Assembly (NCBI GenBank): GCA_020634815.1 | Contig: JACKBA010000014.1 | Coordinates: forward strand, 1-64,000 | From: Caldilineaceae bacterium | GTDB lineage: Bacteria; Chloroflexota; Anaerolineae; Caldilineales; Caldilineaceae | DNA length: 64,000 nucleotides | Direction: 5' to 3' | Shown: in pieces, positions 19,151-32,969 of the stretch | Layout: each line of letters opens with the position of its first letter | Position numbering within the stretch: position 1 is the first letter of the stretch | Translations under genes and position numbers: made by a program | The notes under the pieces: generated by a model | Seen by the model: only the letters and a program-made list of their open reading frames with translations | What the model was told of the DNA's origin: nothing | The model's database searches: none

Positions 19151-19813
19151 CTATGCCTCGTCGTCCTCCTCGGGCTCCTCGGACTCGGCATCCCACGTAT
19201 CCTCTTCGTCGCCCGTCTCGTCATCCTCCCACGCGTCGTCGTCTTCGTCCGCCGCAGCCAGATCTTCCGCCGTCATATAGAAGATCAGCATGACGGAGCC
19301 GTAGCGCCGGCGGTCGTACTCTTCCAATCGTTCCAGCGCAACGGGCGCATCCTCGCGCGGGTGAATCTGCACGATGACGCTGCCCAGCTTTGCCAGCAGT
19401 TCTGGCCGGGCGTCGACCATCTGCAGCGCCTTGATCCAGTACCCCTGGTATTGCGGCGGCGCAACGTAGATCAGGTCATAGGGACGGCCCTGGTAGCGCT
19501 GGAGATAGGTGAAGCTGTCGCCCCGTTCGACGATCGCCTGTTTTTCGAAACCGCAGTGGCGCAGGTTGGCGCGAATGGTCTCGACCGCCTTGCGATTCAA
19601 CTCGACAAACTGCACGAAGTCGGCGCCGCGGCTCAGGCTCTCGATGCCGACCCCGCCCGTGCCACCGAAGAGATCGAGCACGCGCGTGCCTTCGATCCAC
19701 GTGCCCATGATGCTGAAGAGCGCTTCCTTGGCGCGGTCGGTGATGGGCCGGGTACTGTCACCCGGCACCATCATTAACTTGCGTCCTTTGGCCTTGCCCG
19801 CAATCACGCGCAT
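19151..19813 (-). CDS. rsmD: RsmD-like 16S rRNA (guanine966-N2)-methyltransferase with acidic tail
   Basis: The 220-residue protein opens with 'MRVIAGKAKGRKL' and 'RPITDRAKEALFSIM', then has SAM motif 'VLDLFGGTGGVGIESLSRGA', all characteristic of RsmD. The family usually has (D/N)PP(Y/F) as its target-base motif; here the same place reads 'YVAPPQYQGYW', so the acidic residue is replaced by Ala. The last 35 or so residues are almost all Asp and Glu, an extension absent from typical RsmD. I chose the ATG at 19813 (GAAAGG upstream) rather than 19894. It follows the lipoprotein gene by 16 bp. Activity is likely, but the variant motif leaves the exact substrate open. Confidence 0.85.
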   Translation of the reverse strand: MRVIAGKAKGRKLMMVPGDSTRPITDRAKEALFSIMGTWIEGTRVLDLFGGTGGVGIESLSRGADFVQFVELNRKAVETIRANLRHCGFEKQAIVERGDSFTYLQRYQGRPYDLIYVAPPQYQGYWIKALQMVDARPELLAKLGSVIVQIHPREDAPVALERLEEYDRRRYGSVMLIFYMTAEDLAAADEDDDAWEDDETGDEEDTWDAESEEPEEDDEA

Positions 19814-19829
19814 CAAAAAGCGCCTTTCG

Positions 19830-20609
19830 TCATTGGACGATCTCCAGATCCCACGTCCCGTCGTTGAGCAGCCGGAAATAGCGAATCGTGGCATCCTCGA
19901 AACAGGCGAGCATACGCCCCTGCTCGAAGGGCTGCACGATCACATGCTGGCACAGGCGCTCCTCGCGGTCAATGGTGCCCAGTTGCTGCTGCAACCCATC
20001 CACCGAGCACCACAGCTTTCCAAAGCCACGGCGCGGCAGCGGCGGCGAAGAAGGCGCCACGTTCAGCGGGTTGCAGGAAATCTCCGGCTGGCCTTCGTCC
20101 CATGTATCGCGGTAGGACTGCCACGTCTGGTCGGGGAAGAGCACGTAGATCTCCTGCTCGCCACCAAACCAGAGCATGAAGCGATTGTAGTCCGGCCCGG
20201 CGCCGAATTCGTTGATACCGACCGGGCCGTTATTGGAAGGTCCGACCGCACAGCCCATCTTCAGCTTGAGATCCTGATAGCCGGCCAGGTCAATGTCGTA
20301 CTCGATGCTGCAATCGGTGTCGTTCTCGACGACGGTCAGTTCCGACACGGTGGGCGTGGCCAGCGCGGCAGGGGGCGGCACGGTCTCCTCCACCACGGCG
20401 GGTAGCGTCTCATCGACGAGCGGCGTTGCCGCAACAGCCTCGGTAGGTTGCGGGGTGGGTGTGGGCTCCGGCGTCGGCGTTGCATCGTTGCCGCCACAGG
20501 CAGCCAGCACCCACAGCGACAACACCAGCAGCCCAAGCACGTACCAGGGGGTACGCGGCACAACGAAGGGGGGCATGAACCTGGTTGGCGACAAATGGCG
20601 AGTTTTCAC
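19830..20609 (-). CDS. Lipoprotein of unknown function
   Basis: The 259-residue protein has a signal peptide and lipobox 'VLAAC' (Cys38), then a Thr/Pro-rich linker (about 42-85) and a beta-rich domain. Conserved-looking Cys pairs occur in the domain ('DTDCSIEYDIDL', 'MGCAVG', 'SCNPLN', 'LWCSVDG', 'RLCQHV', 'LACFED'), so disulfides are probable. It resembles no enzyme I recognise. It is adjacent to the rsmD-like gene on the same strand. ATG 20576 is an alternative start that shortens the n-region. Confidence 0.6.
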   Translation of the reverse strand: MKTRHLSPTRFMPPFVVPRTPWYVLGLLVLSLWVLAACGGNDATPTPEPTPTPQPTEAVAATPLVDETLPAVVEETVPPPAALATPTVSELTVVENDTDCSIEYDIDLAGYQDLKLKMGCAVGPSNNGPVGINEFGAGPDYNRFMLWFGGEQEIYVLFPDQTWQSYRDTWDEGQPEISCNPLNVAPSSPPLPRRGFGKLWCSVDGLQQQLGTIDREERLCQHVIVQPFEQGRMLACFEDATIRYFRLLNDGTWDLEIVQ

Positions 20610-20633
20610 CTGATTGACATCCCTTATCCTTGA

Positions 20634-22998
<2,365 letters not shown>

Positions 22999-23009
<11 letters not shown>

Positions 23010-25224
23010 CGACCGACAAGGTCAAATGGTCGGCCACGGTGCCGCCGGGCAGCGTCACCGGCAGGCGACCGGCCGCGTCGTACAGGCCGATGTGCAGTTC
23101 GTAGAGTCCGGGCGGCGCGTCCGCCGGGATCGCAAGCTGATAAGGGTCGCGCACGATGGCGCCCGGCTGCCAGGTGTCGGTCGGCGCCAGGCCGGTGACG
23201 GGCAGGTTGTCCTGCTGCGCCACGACGCGTCCCGAGGCGTCCAGCAACTGCGTGAAGACGGTGTAGCTGGCGCCCAGCGGCTGATCCGCCTGCCAGTAGA
23301 GGACAAGGGGCAGCACGACGCCGCGCCGCGCATCGCCCGTCACAGTGCTGCGCAGGTGAATGGCCGCTTCATCGGCGATCGTATCGGCGCCGCGCGGCGT
23401 GAACTCGGCGACTGAGGTGTCGTTGGGCAGGGCCAGCACACGCACCGCCTTGCACGCGCCAAGCGTCACCTCGTCGATCAGAGCGATGTCCGGGCTAGCG
23501 GCCAGTTGCGCCGCGGCCTGTGACCACTGCCCCGCCGGCGCGCTGCTGCGCTCGACCCACCAGAACTCGCCCGCCCGCGCCAGCTCGGCCAGCTTGTCAG
23601 CCTTGACCACCTCGGCGGGCACATCTTCCGGGCTGTAGCCATCCACCACGGCGAGGTCGTAGGCCGAGCGCAGCCACGGGTTGAGTTCGCTCCACAGCGC
23701 CGTATCGTCCATGGCGATCGTGCGCGTCACGCCGCCCGCCTCGGCCGTCCACTGCTCGATGGCAGCGCGGCACGGGTGTTCGGCCAGCCGGCGATCCTGG
23801 TAAGCCTGCGCCGCGACCGGCGCGCCGACGACGACGCCCACGACGATTGCAGCCATCACCGCCCCGGCCAGTTGTGCCGCTACGCGCTGCATGCGCTGGC
23901 CCGCGCGCGGCTGCGGCCAGATCTGCCCGAGCCACTCCACGGCGATCAGCAGCAGCAGCGCCGTGCGCGCCAGCACGGTGCCGACCATGATCCAGCGCGC
24001 GTCCGGCAGCAGGATCAGGTAGACGCTGCTCTCGATCACGTTGAGTGCGGTCAGCGCCACGCCCAGCAGCACACCGTGCATGTCGGGTCGCAGCAGCACC
24101 AGGAAGGCGAGAATCCACACGACAAACTGCGGGCTCCAGCCCTTGCTGTAGAGGAAGAGCCAGACCACGCTCACTGCGGTGAAGGCCACCGGCGTGCGCA
24201 CGCGCTCCCAGTCGTAGCGCCGCGTGTAAAGCCAGAGATAGAGCAGCACAAAGGCCAGCGTGATCAGCCCCCACGGCAGGCGCGATTCCCACTGACCGCC
24301 CGCCGCCAACCCTTGCAGGTTGCGCATGTCAACCGGCACCAGGCCAAAGCCATAGAAGCCGTCGATGAGCGCCCACAGGCTCTGCCACGGCGGGCGCAGG
24401 CCGTTCACGGTGAAGCTGCTCAGCGCCAGGCGCGGGTTGAAGTGTGCCAGCGGCAGCCCCACGCCCACCACAACCGCGGCAAAGATCGCGGTGTAGGCGA
24501 GCGGCTTGAGCAGGTTGCGTGGCGAGTGACGATCGAACCACTCATGGCGCGCCGCGTCCCAACTCAGCCGGCTGCCGAACCAGCGAATGGCCACCGGCAC
24601 GAGGATGATGGGCGTCAGCTTGACCAGAAAGCCCAGCGCGGCGGCTATCGCGCTGGCGATCCACCAGCCGCGGCGGCGGAGGAGCAGCAAATCCAGCCCC
24701 AGGAGCAGGAAGAAGAGCGGCATCGCCTCGAACCAGCCGAGCAGCGTGTAGACCGGCGCAAAGAGCAGCGCATAGAGCAGCACGGCCCGCAGCGGCGGTG
24801 ACGCAAGGTCGCGCGGCGCGGCATCGTCCGGCCCGCTGCCGGCTGTGTCATCGCGGGTCAGCTTCGCCGCCAGCCGGTAGACGAGCACCAGGTTGCCGAT
24901 CTCGAAGAGCAGCAATTCCAGGCCGAACAGCACATGAAAGAAGAGGCGCGGCTCCACCCAGGGCGGAATGCGGCTGGACAACTCAAAGACCGGCAGCATG
25001 AGCGCCGGGAAGAGCGGCGGGTAGGCCGTCCACAGGTCGACGAAGGTCGTGTAGCCCATGGGGAGGGTGAAACCCCACGCGTAGTAGAACTCGTAGTCGG
25101 AGTTGTCGGCGATGAAGCCGCCCGGCCGGAAGAGCAGGATCGCAAAGAAGCGGAAGCTGGCAAAGAGCACCAGCACCACGAGAAACCAATAATGTTGTCG
25201 GTAAAAATCGCGCAAACGAGTCAC
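22999..25224 (-). CDS. Large membrane glycosyltransferase with C-terminal beta domain (GTG start)
   Basis: The 741-residue product starts at a GTG 15 bp after the flippase stop. The frame is open further upstream, but that part overlaps the clear flippase gene. About ten helices follow the basic start 'TRLRDFYRQHYW'; the first loop has 'GFIADNSDYEFYY', an acidic pair typical of GT-C enzymes. The C-terminal region repeats the beta domain of its downstream neighbour ('TVFTQLLDASGR', 'TDTWQPGAIVRDPYQLAIP', 'GLYELHIGLYDAAGR'). Both genes are coupled (11-bp overlap), so they probably work in one surface-glycan pathway. Confidence 0.7.
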
Positions 25225-25238
25225 AACCGTATCCGCCT

Positions 25239-26330
25239 CTATGCGCCCGCGCTGCCTGGTGGTGTCGGCCGGCCGGCTGCTTCTGCCGGCGCGGGCTCGC
25301 TGCGGACGCGCTGTAGCAACTCGCCAAAGCCGGCCCCGAAGGTCACCAGCCCCGTAAAGGCGAGAAAGCTCCAGTAGGTGATAAACCGAATCAACAGCAC
25401 CGCAGCTCCCACGTTGAAGAGGACGCCCGGCAGCAGGGCAAAGATCCCCGCGTAGGCCGCATCGATCTGGCCCACGCCGCCCGGCGTGAGCGGCACCGCT
25501 GCCAGCACATCGACCGTCAGCGCCACGAACGCGGCGATGCTGAAGGGCATGCTTGCGCCGAGCGCTAAAGTGACGAACCAGACGACGAGCGCATCGCACA
25601 GCCAGATGTACAGGCTCTCGCCGGTGACGAGCAGCCCCGCGCCGGGTTGCCTGAACAATACACGCAGGCTGGACGCAAGTTGTTCCGCAAAGCCGACGAG
25701 CGACTGCCAAAGACGGTGGCCGAACCAGCGGCGCATCCAGGCCAGCAGCGGCGGCGCAACCAGCAACGCCACACCCAAAAGCAGCAGCATCGCCAGGCCG
25801 ATGGCATAGCTGGCCAGCAGCCAGCCCGGCGCCTCATTGCGCAGCACGGCAAAGCCGAAGAGCGCGCCGAGCGCCACGATCGCCAGGATGTCCAGCGCCC
25901 GCTCCAGCACGATGGAGCCGAGGCTCGCCGCCACCGGCACCGCTGTATGGCGGCGCCCGTCGAGGCGCAGCACGCCGATGCGCATGAAGTCGCCGGCGCG
26001 CGCCGGCAGCAGCGCGCTGACGAACCAGCCCGCCAGCAGCAGCCCCGTGGTGTACAGATAGCCAAGGCGGTAGCCGATCATCGCCAGGAGGCGCTGCCAG
26101 CGGTGGCCGCGCACGGCAAAGCTCGAATAGTGCACGGCGAAGGCCAGCGCCAGCCAGCGCGCATCGGCGCCGCGCACGGCCGCCAGCGCGTCCTCGCCGC
26201 CAAAGAGCACGACGAGCAGCACGCAGGTGATCAGCCCCAGGCCCAACAACAGCAACACGCGGCGCCACGAAAAAGCCGGCGCCGGCGCGACAGGGCCGGC
26301 CGTGGAAGGAACGCCATTCATTCGATCCAT
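25239..26330 (-). CDS. Lysylphosphatidylglycerol synthase TM / UPF0104-type flippase-like protein
   Basis: The 363-residue protein has 6-8 helices with the family pattern 'HYSSFAVRGHRWQRLL', 'SALLPARAGDFMRIGVL', 'SIVLERALDILAIVAL' and 'PLTPGGVGQIDAAYAG'. The 'RAGD' and 'PGGVG' motifs are hallmarks of this family, which includes the transmembrane part of MprF and related glycolipid-synthesis or flipping proteins. It lies directly upstream of the two glycosyltransferases, so a role in moving a lipid-linked intermediate is plausible. I chose the ATG at 26330; 26321 is equally possible and neither has a strong ribosome-binding site. Confidence 0.8.
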   Translation of the reverse strand: MDRMNGVPSTAGPVAPAPAFSWRRVLLLLGLGLITCVLLVVLFGGEDALAAVRGADARWLALAFAVHYSSFAVRGHRWQRLLAMIGYRLGYLYTTGLLLAGWFVSALLPARAGDFMRIGVLRLDGRRHTAVPVAASLGSIVLERALDILAIVALGALFGFAVLRNEAPGWLLASYAIGLAMLLLLGVALLVAPPLLAWMRRWFGHRLWQSLVGFAEQLASSLRVLFRQPGAGLLVTGESLYIWLCDALVVWFVTLALGASMPFSIAAFVALTVDVLAAVPLTPGGVGQIDAAYAGIFALLPGVLFNVGAAVLLIRFITYWSFLAFTGLVTFGAGFGELLQRVRSEPAPAEAAGRPTPPGSAGA

Positions 26331-26406
26331 TTTGCGAGGGAACGGGCGATTCGCCAAATCAGTGGGCCGATTGTCGGCATACAGATGTAGCGACGGTGGC
26401 GGGGTG

Positions 26407-27046
26407 TCAATCAAGGCGCGCCCGGTAGAGACACATTTCGCGGCCGTAGAGGGTAAAGGTGCGGACAAAAGTGAAGCCGTGCGTCCCATAGAAGCGTTGC
26501 GCGCCGGCGTTGGCGGCATCCACCGTCACGTCGAGCGCGGCGATCGCACGGCGCCGGCATTCGGCTTGCAGCGCGGCCACCAGCAGCGCACCGATGCCGC
26601 GCCCGCGCTGCGCCGGCTCGACCATGATGGAGAGCAATTCGGCCGGGGAGGGGCCGTCATCGCCGGGCGCGCCGTGCATGAAAGGGTAGAGGGCGGTCTG
26701 CGCAGCGCGGCCGGCCAACGCCGGATTCCTGGCAAAGCGGCGCACAAGCGGCGGCAGAAAGGCGCGGATGCGGCGCGTGCCCAATTCGGCAAAGAGCGCG
26801 CCGGTGCTCGTGGTGGCGCTCACAAAGCCAAGCAGCGCCGCCGGCCGCTGCGGGTCGACGGCCGCAAAGCCGAACGCGTGCGCCGACGCGGGCAGCATCC
26901 GGTAGAGCACCGTGAGCACTTCGGGGCCGAGGCTCGTCAAAAAAGTGCCCGGCTGCCCCAAGATGTGCAGCCGGGCCGCGTCGGCCGCATGCTCGGGCAG
27001 GAGCGCCGTCAGCGTCACCTGCCCGCCGGTCATGCCGTCCGATCGA

Positions 27047-27054
<8 letters not shown>
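26407..27054 (-). CDS. GNAT-family N-acetyltransferase
   Basis: The 215-residue protein has the acetyl-CoA-binding motif A 'LLSIMVEPAQRGRGIGALLV' (the Q/RxxGxG/A loop) near residues 135-154 and the C-terminal 'NAGAQRFYGTHGFTFVRTF'. These place it in the GNAT superfamily, which acetylates amines on proteins, amino acids or metabolites. The start at 27054 overlaps the CoA-transferase stop by 8 bp, indicating co-transcription. The substrate is unknown. Confidence 0.8.
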
Positions 27055-28330
<1,276 letters not shown>

Positions 28331-28434
28331 AGATACTCTCGTTTTCGATTAACTGTTCCGGTTCCTGGCCGAACTGAATGCCGGCCCCTGTTTGATGATT
28401 ATTGCAGGCACTTGTCCGGCCAGGGGCAACCGGG

Positions 28435-30081
28435 TCACGCCGCGCTCAGCGCATCGCCGACGATCTGCTGCGCCTCCGCCTGGATGCGCTGGAGATGCTC
28501 GGCGCTGATCAAACTCTCGGCGTAGATCTTGTAGACATCCTCGGTGCCGGACGGCCGTGCGGCAAACCAGCCGTTGGCCGATGCCACCTTGAGACCGCCG
28601 ATTGCTGCCTGGTTGTACGGCGCTTTGGTGAGCCGCGCCTCGATCGGTTCGCCGGCCAGCGTCTGCGCCTTGACCTTGTCGGGTGACAGGTTGGCAAGGA
28701 TGGCCTTCTGCTCACGATTGGCCGGCGCGTCAATGCGCTCGTAGTAGGAGCGGCCAAAGCGATCCTCCAGCAGGCGGTAGTGCTCGCCCGGATCCTTGCC
28801 AGTCACGGCTGTGATTTCAGCGGCCAGCAAGCCCATGATCATGCCGTCCTTGTCCGTGGTCCACACGGTGCCGCGCCGCCGCAGGAAGGACGCGCCCGCG
28901 CTCTCCTCGCCGCCAAAGCCAAACGAACCATCGAGCAGCCCATCGACAAAGAACTTGAAGCCGACCGGCACCTCGGCCAGCGGGCGGCCCAACTCGACGG
29001 CGACGCGATCGATCATGGAACTCGAGACGAGCGTCTTGCCGACGGCGGCATCCTTGCGCCAGCCGGGTCGGTGCTGGAACAGATAGTTGACGGCCACGGC
29101 CAGGTAGTGGTTCGGGTTCATCAGGCCGGACGAACGCGTCACGATGCCGTGCCGGTCGACGTCCGGGTCGTTACCAAAGGCAATGTCGAAACGGTCGCCG
29201 AGTTCGATGAGGCGGGCCATGGCATAGGGCGAGGAGCAATCCATGCGGATCTTGCCGTCGTGATCCACGCTCATGAAACCGAAGGCCGGATCGAACGTAT
29301 CGTTGACGACTTCCAGATTCAGCCCGTAGGCCTCGGCGATGGGCGCCCAGAAGGCCACACTGGCGCCGCCCATGGGATCGACGCCGATGCGCAGACCGGC
29401 GCCGGCAATGGCCTCCATGTCCAGCACATCCTTGAGATCATCCACGTAATCGCGCACGAAGTCATATTCATGGGTGCTGGCTGCGGTCTTGGCCTCGCCC
29501 CACGTAAGCCGCTTGACCTCGCGCAGCCCGCCGCGCAGCAACTCGTTGGCGCGGGCCTCGATCCACTTGGTGATGCTCGTGTCGGCCGGGCCGCCGCTGG
29601 GCGGGTTGTACTTGAAGCCGCCGTCGTCCGGCGGGTTGTGCGACGGCGTGATGACGATGCCATCGGCCATGTGCGCGTGCCGGTTGCGGTTGTACGTGAG
29701 GATGGCGTGCGAAATGACAGGCGTAGGCGTGTAGCCGTGATCGGCCTGGATCACCAGTTCGATGTCATTGGCCGCCAGCACCTCGACCGCCGTGTCCAGC
29801 GCCGGTTCGGACAGCGCGTGCGAATCCATGCCCAGAAAGAGCGGGCCATCGATCCCTTGCGCGCGGCGATAGTCACAGATGGCCTGCGTGATGGCAAGGA
29901 TGTGCCGCTCATTGAAGGAGCAGCGCACCGACGACCCGCGGTGGCCGGAGGTGCCAAAGGCGACCTGGTGTGCCGGGTTTTCCGGGTCCGGGATATGCGT
30001 GTAATAGGCCGAGATCAGGCGCGGGATATTCGTCAGGATCGCGCGCGGGGCGGGTTTTCCAGCCAGTGGGCTCAGCGGCAT
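28435..30081 (-). CDS. pgm: Phosphoglucomutase (alpha-D-glucose-phosphate-specific)
   Basis: The 548 residues match the E. coli Pgm length. Motifs are 'FGTSGHRGSS' (about 42-51), the active-site serine loop 'TPSHNPPDDGGFKYNPPSGG' (about 141-160), the metal loop 'NDPDVDRHG' and the sugar-binding 'GGEESAGASF'. It interconverts glucose-1-phosphate and glucose-6-phosphate, feeding UDP-glucose and thus surface glycans. The ATG at 30081 has GGAGG six bases upstream; the extension to 30138 is not needed. Confidence 0.95.
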   Translation of the reverse strand: MPLSPLAGKPAPRAILTNIPRLISAYYTHIPDPENPAHQVAFGTSGHRGSSVRCSFNERHILAITQAICDYRRAQGIDGPLFLGMDSHALSEPALDTAVEVLAANDIELVIQADHGYTPTPVISHAILTYNRNRHAHMADGIVITPSHNPPDDGGFKYNPPSGGPADTSITKWIEARANELLRGGLREVKRLTWGEAKTAASTHEYDFVRDYVDDLKDVLDMEAIAGAGLRIGVDPMGGASVAFWAPIAEAYGLNLEVVNDTFDPAFGFMSVDHDGKIRMDCSSPYAMARLIELGDRFDIAFGNDPDVDRHGIVTRSSGLMNPNHYLAVAVNYLFQHRPGWRKDAAVGKTLVSSSMIDRVAVELGRPLAEVPVGFKFFVDGLLDGSFGFGGEESAGASFLRRRGTVWTTDKDGMIMGLLAAEITAVTGKDPGEHYRLLEDRFGRSYYERIDAPANREQKAILANLSPDKVKAQTLAGEPIEARLTKAPYNQAAIGGLKVASANGWFAARPSGTEDVYKIYAESLISAEHLQRIQAEAQQIVGDALSAA

Positions 30082-30131
30082 ATCAGTTCCTCCTTGTGTG
30101 CAATCGTGAAGGATGTGTGCATTATTTGCAT

Positions 30132-30188
30132 GTGTCACGTGTCCCGATTTCCGGGGTGCGTGTCACAAACAATCCTGAGTTGTGTCAC
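30132..30188. promoter_or_regulatory. Three GTGTCAC direct repeats upstream of pgm
   Basis: GTGTCAC occurs at 30132-30138, 30160-30166 and 30182-30188, in the 166-bp gap between pgm and the methyltransferase gene. Spacings are 28 and 22 bp. They could be binding sites for a regulator of pgm; no protein is assigned. Confidence 0.25.
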
Positions 30189-30247
30189 TCCGATGGTAGC
30201 CGGAGCGGGCAGCCGGCAGTCGGGGAAGGAATGCCGGCCGGCGACGG

Positions 30248-31096
30248 TCAGCCCGGCACGCGCCCGACCAGGTAGCGGTGGTGCGCCCAGATTGACTTGA
30301 CCTGCCAGGGTAGCGGCGCGTGATCCAGCCACGCGTACTTCATCACCCGCTCGCGTAAGTCCGGCTCCTGGCCCAGGTAGTAGGCCATAGTGCTCCACTG
30401 CCAGCCGTCGCCGGTGAATTGCTCCTCGAGCGCCTGGCTGCGGATGCCGAGGCGCTTGAGCACTTCGTTGGCCGGCATGACGGTGTCGGGCCACGGCGGC
30501 ACGTCGAGCACGCCTTCCTCGATGATCTGCACGCCCTCCGCTTCCAGCAGGCGACGGATGCGGCCGATGTCAGTCCAGCTTTCGTCGTGCTCGGCGAAAA
30601 ACTCGCGGTCGATGACGAGTTTGCGCATCCAGTAGCCGACCTGGATGTTGTTGGGCATGGCCACGAAGACGAGGTTGCGGCTGGTGCGCACCAGTTCGCG
30701 CAGCAGGCCGGCCGGGTCGGCGATGTACCAGAGCCCGGCCCACTCCCACGTCAGATCGAAGCTGTTGCTTGCCAGCGGCAGGTTGCCCCACGCGCCCGGA
30801 TCGATGCAGAGAATCTCGGCCGGCAGGCGCAGATCGTCGCGCCAGATGCGCTGCACCCCCTCGACGCGCTCGGGCGTGTCGTCGACCATGGTCACGCTCA
30901 CGCCCTGCTGCGCCAGGATGACGTCGTTGATCCCGCTGACGCCGGCCATGCCGTAAAGCGGCGCTTCCAGCACGGAAGCGATGCCGTATTGCCGGCGCAG
31001 GCGCTCCAGAAAATCGTTGAGGACGAAGCGCTCGTAGACGAGGCCCAGCCCCTCGTTGTAGTCGGTCAGGTATTTTCGCCAGGTATTCTCAGCCAT
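30248..31096 (-). CDS. Class I SAM-dependent methyltransferase
   Basis: The 282-residue protein follows the methyltransferase type 11 layout: a glycine-containing first strand region ('VLEAPLYGMAGVSG', degenerate relative to the usual GxGxG), an acidic end of strand 2 ('SVTMVDDTPERV'), a motif IV-like 'SFDLTWEWAGLWYI', and 'NLVFVAMPN'. It likely uses SAM, but the weak glycine loop leaves some doubt. It lies alone between pgm and recN on the minus strand. The substrate is unknown. Confidence 0.65.
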   Translation of the reverse strand: MAENTWRKYLTDYNEGLGLVYERFVLNDFLERLRRQYGIASVLEAPLYGMAGVSGINDVILAQQGVSVTMVDDTPERVEGVQRIWRDDLRLPAEILCIDPGAWGNLPLASNSFDLTWEWAGLWYIADPAGLLRELVRTSRNLVFVAMPNNIQVGYWMRKLVIDREFFAEHDESWTDIGRIRRLLEAEGVQIIEEGVLDVPPWPDTVMPANEVLKRLGIRSQALEEQFTGDGWQWSTMAYYLGQEPDLRERVMKYAWLDHAPLPWQVKSIWAHHRYLVGRVPG

Positions 31097-31137
31097 GAGT
31101 CCAATCTGTCGTGTGGGGTCGTGTTGTGGATGGCCGC

Positions 31138-32940
31138 CTATTGCAGCACGAGCGCGCCGGCCTTGACCTGGGCGACCTCGGCCAGCATCTCCACCACCGA
31201 GCTGCGCCCGGCCGTGCTGTGCGCACCGAGCATCGCCATCAGTTCCTGGACGCGTTCGTCGTCGCCCAGGGTCGTCACGACCGTGTTGGTCCGTTCCTCG
31301 CCGCGCTGGGCAACCACTTCCTTGCTCACTGTGAAGTGCTGGTCGCCGAACGCGGCCAACTGTGGCAGGTGGGTGATGCAGAGCACCTGGTGTTGAACCG
31401 GCACGCTCCCGTTTTCACTTCCACCCATTTGCCCGGTGAGCCGCCACAATTTCTGCCCGACGATCGCGCCCACGCGCCCGCCGATGCCTTGGTCGATCTC
31501 GTCGAAGATGAGCGTCGGTGTGGCGTCGGCGTGGGCCAGCGTGCTCTTGAGCGCCAGCATGAGCCGCGCCGTCTCGCCGCCGGAAGCGACGCGCGCCATG
31601 GGCTTGAGCGGCTCGCCCGGGTTGGCGCTGATCAGAAACTCCACGTGATCAATGCCCGTCTGGTCGAAGCCCACGCGGCGCCCATCGGCCAGCCAGGCGC
31701 CGTCGGCGCGCTCCGCCTGCTCCACGGCCACGCCAAACCGAGCACGCGTCATCTTGAGGTCGGCCAGTTCGCGCTCGACCTGCCGCGCCAGATCCTCGCC
31801 GGCACGACGGCGGCGCTCGCTCAGCTCCGCCCCGACCCGGCCAATCTCGCGCAGCAGTTTCTCCTCCTGCTGCTCCAGGTCGGCCGTCTTGACTTCCCAG
31901 TTGTTCAACTCATTCAGTTCGGCCTGGATCTTCGTGCCATATACGCTGATCTGCTCGAGGGTATCCCCGTACTTGCGCTTCAACCCCGCGATCAGGTCAA
32001 GCCGTTCCTCGACTTCGGCCAGCCGTTCGGGGTTGAATTCCAGCCCCTCGGCGTAGTCCTGCAAGGTCCGGGCAAGATCGCCCAACTGCTCCAGCAGCGC
32101 CTGGCCGTCATTGGCGGCGCCCGCCATGTCCGGGTCGATGCGCGCCAGCTTCTCCAGCCGGCCGATGGCCTCGCTGACGAGATCGATGGCGCCGGGGAAG
32201 TCGCCGTCGCCCTGGTTGAGGATACCCGCCACGGTGGTGGCCAGTGAGGTCAGCGCCTCGGCATTGCCCAGCCGCCGCCGCTCGGATTCGAGTTCGGCAT
32301 CCTCACCGGGGCGCAACTGGGCGGCAAAGATCTCCTCCACCTGGAAGTTGAGCAGATCCAGCCGCTGGGCCACCGTGCGCGCGTCATTGCGCAGGCGCTG
32401 CAGTTCGCTGCGCACGCGGCGCAGTTCGCCGACACGCTGCGCCACCTGTGCGCGCAGCGGCAGCAGCCCGGCATAGCGGTCGAGCAGGTGGACGTGCGTG
32501 CGTGCCTGCAAGAGGCCGAGATGCTCGCCCTGCCCATGCACGTCGACCAGCGTGGCGGCCACGTCGCTGAGGATCTGGAGGCTCACGCTGCGCCCGTTGA
32601 CGCGGCAGACATTGCGGCCGTTGAGGCGCACCTCGCGGCTGAGGACGACCCACCCCGGGCTGTCCGGATCGTCGAGACCCTCCGCCTCGAGCAGCGCGGC
32701 CAGATCCGCGGCACGCTCGCTGTCGACTGGCGAGGAAAATGTCGCCTCGATGCTGGCCAGTTCGGTACCGGCGCGCACCCACTCCGTCACGGCCCGGTCG
32801 CCCAGCAACAGGCCCACAGCGTCGATGATGATCGACTTGCCGGCGCCGGTCTCGCCCGTGAGAATGTTGAGGCCCGGGCCAAATGCCAGGGAGAGCTCGT
32901 CGATGATGGCAAAGTTACGGATGCGCAGTTCGATCAACAT
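31138..32940 (-). CDS. recN: DNA repair protein RecN
   Basis: The 600-residue SMC-like ATPase has an N-terminal Walker A 'GETGAGKS' (about 29-36), a long coiled coil (about 160-370), the ABC signature 'ASGGETARL' and Walker B 'LIFDEIDQGIGG' near the C-terminus. RecN binds and gathers broken DNA ends for recombination repair. The ATG at 32940 starts with the family's 'MLIELRIRNFAIID'. It has no ribosome-binding site; TAAAAT lies 8 bases upstream, so a leaderless transcript is possible. It diverges from tatA. Confidence 0.96.
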   Translation of the reverse strand: MLIELRIRNFAIIDELSLAFGPGLNILTGETGAGKSIIIDAVGLLLGDRAVTEWVRAGTELASIEATFSSPVDSERAADLAALLEAEGLDDPDSPGWVVLSREVRLNGRNVCRVNGRSVSLQILSDVAATLVDVHGQGEHLGLLQARTHVHLLDRYAGLLPLRAQVAQRVGELRRVRSELQRLRNDARTVAQRLDLLNFQVEEIFAAQLRPGEDAELESERRRLGNAEALTSLATTVAGILNQGDGDFPGAIDLVSEAIGRLEKLARIDPDMAGAANDGQALLEQLGDLARTLQDYAEGLEFNPERLAEVEERLDLIAGLKRKYGDTLEQISVYGTKIQAELNELNNWEVKTADLEQQEEKLLREIGRVGAELSERRRRAGEDLARQVERELADLKMTRARFGVAVEQAERADGAWLADGRRVGFDQTGIDHVEFLISANPGEPLKPMARVASGGETARLMLALKSTLAHADATPTLIFDEIDQGIGGRVGAIVGQKLWRLTGQMGGSENGSVPVQHQVLCITHLPQLAAFGDQHFTVSKEVVAQRGEERTNTVVTTLGDDERVQELMAMLGAHSTAGRSSVVEMLAEVAQVKAGALVLQ

Positions 32941-32969
32941 AGCGACCAATTTTAGCACAAGTGGTCGGG

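Noticed and set aside
25225..25710. N-terminal extension of the second glycosyltransferase frame
   Set aside because: It overlaps the flippase gene, is Arg-rich and has no membrane character; the GTG at 25224 just after the flippase stop fits better.
28780..30300. Long plus-strand open frame opposite pgm
   Set aside because: No recognisable domains; it mirrors the codon structure of pgm.
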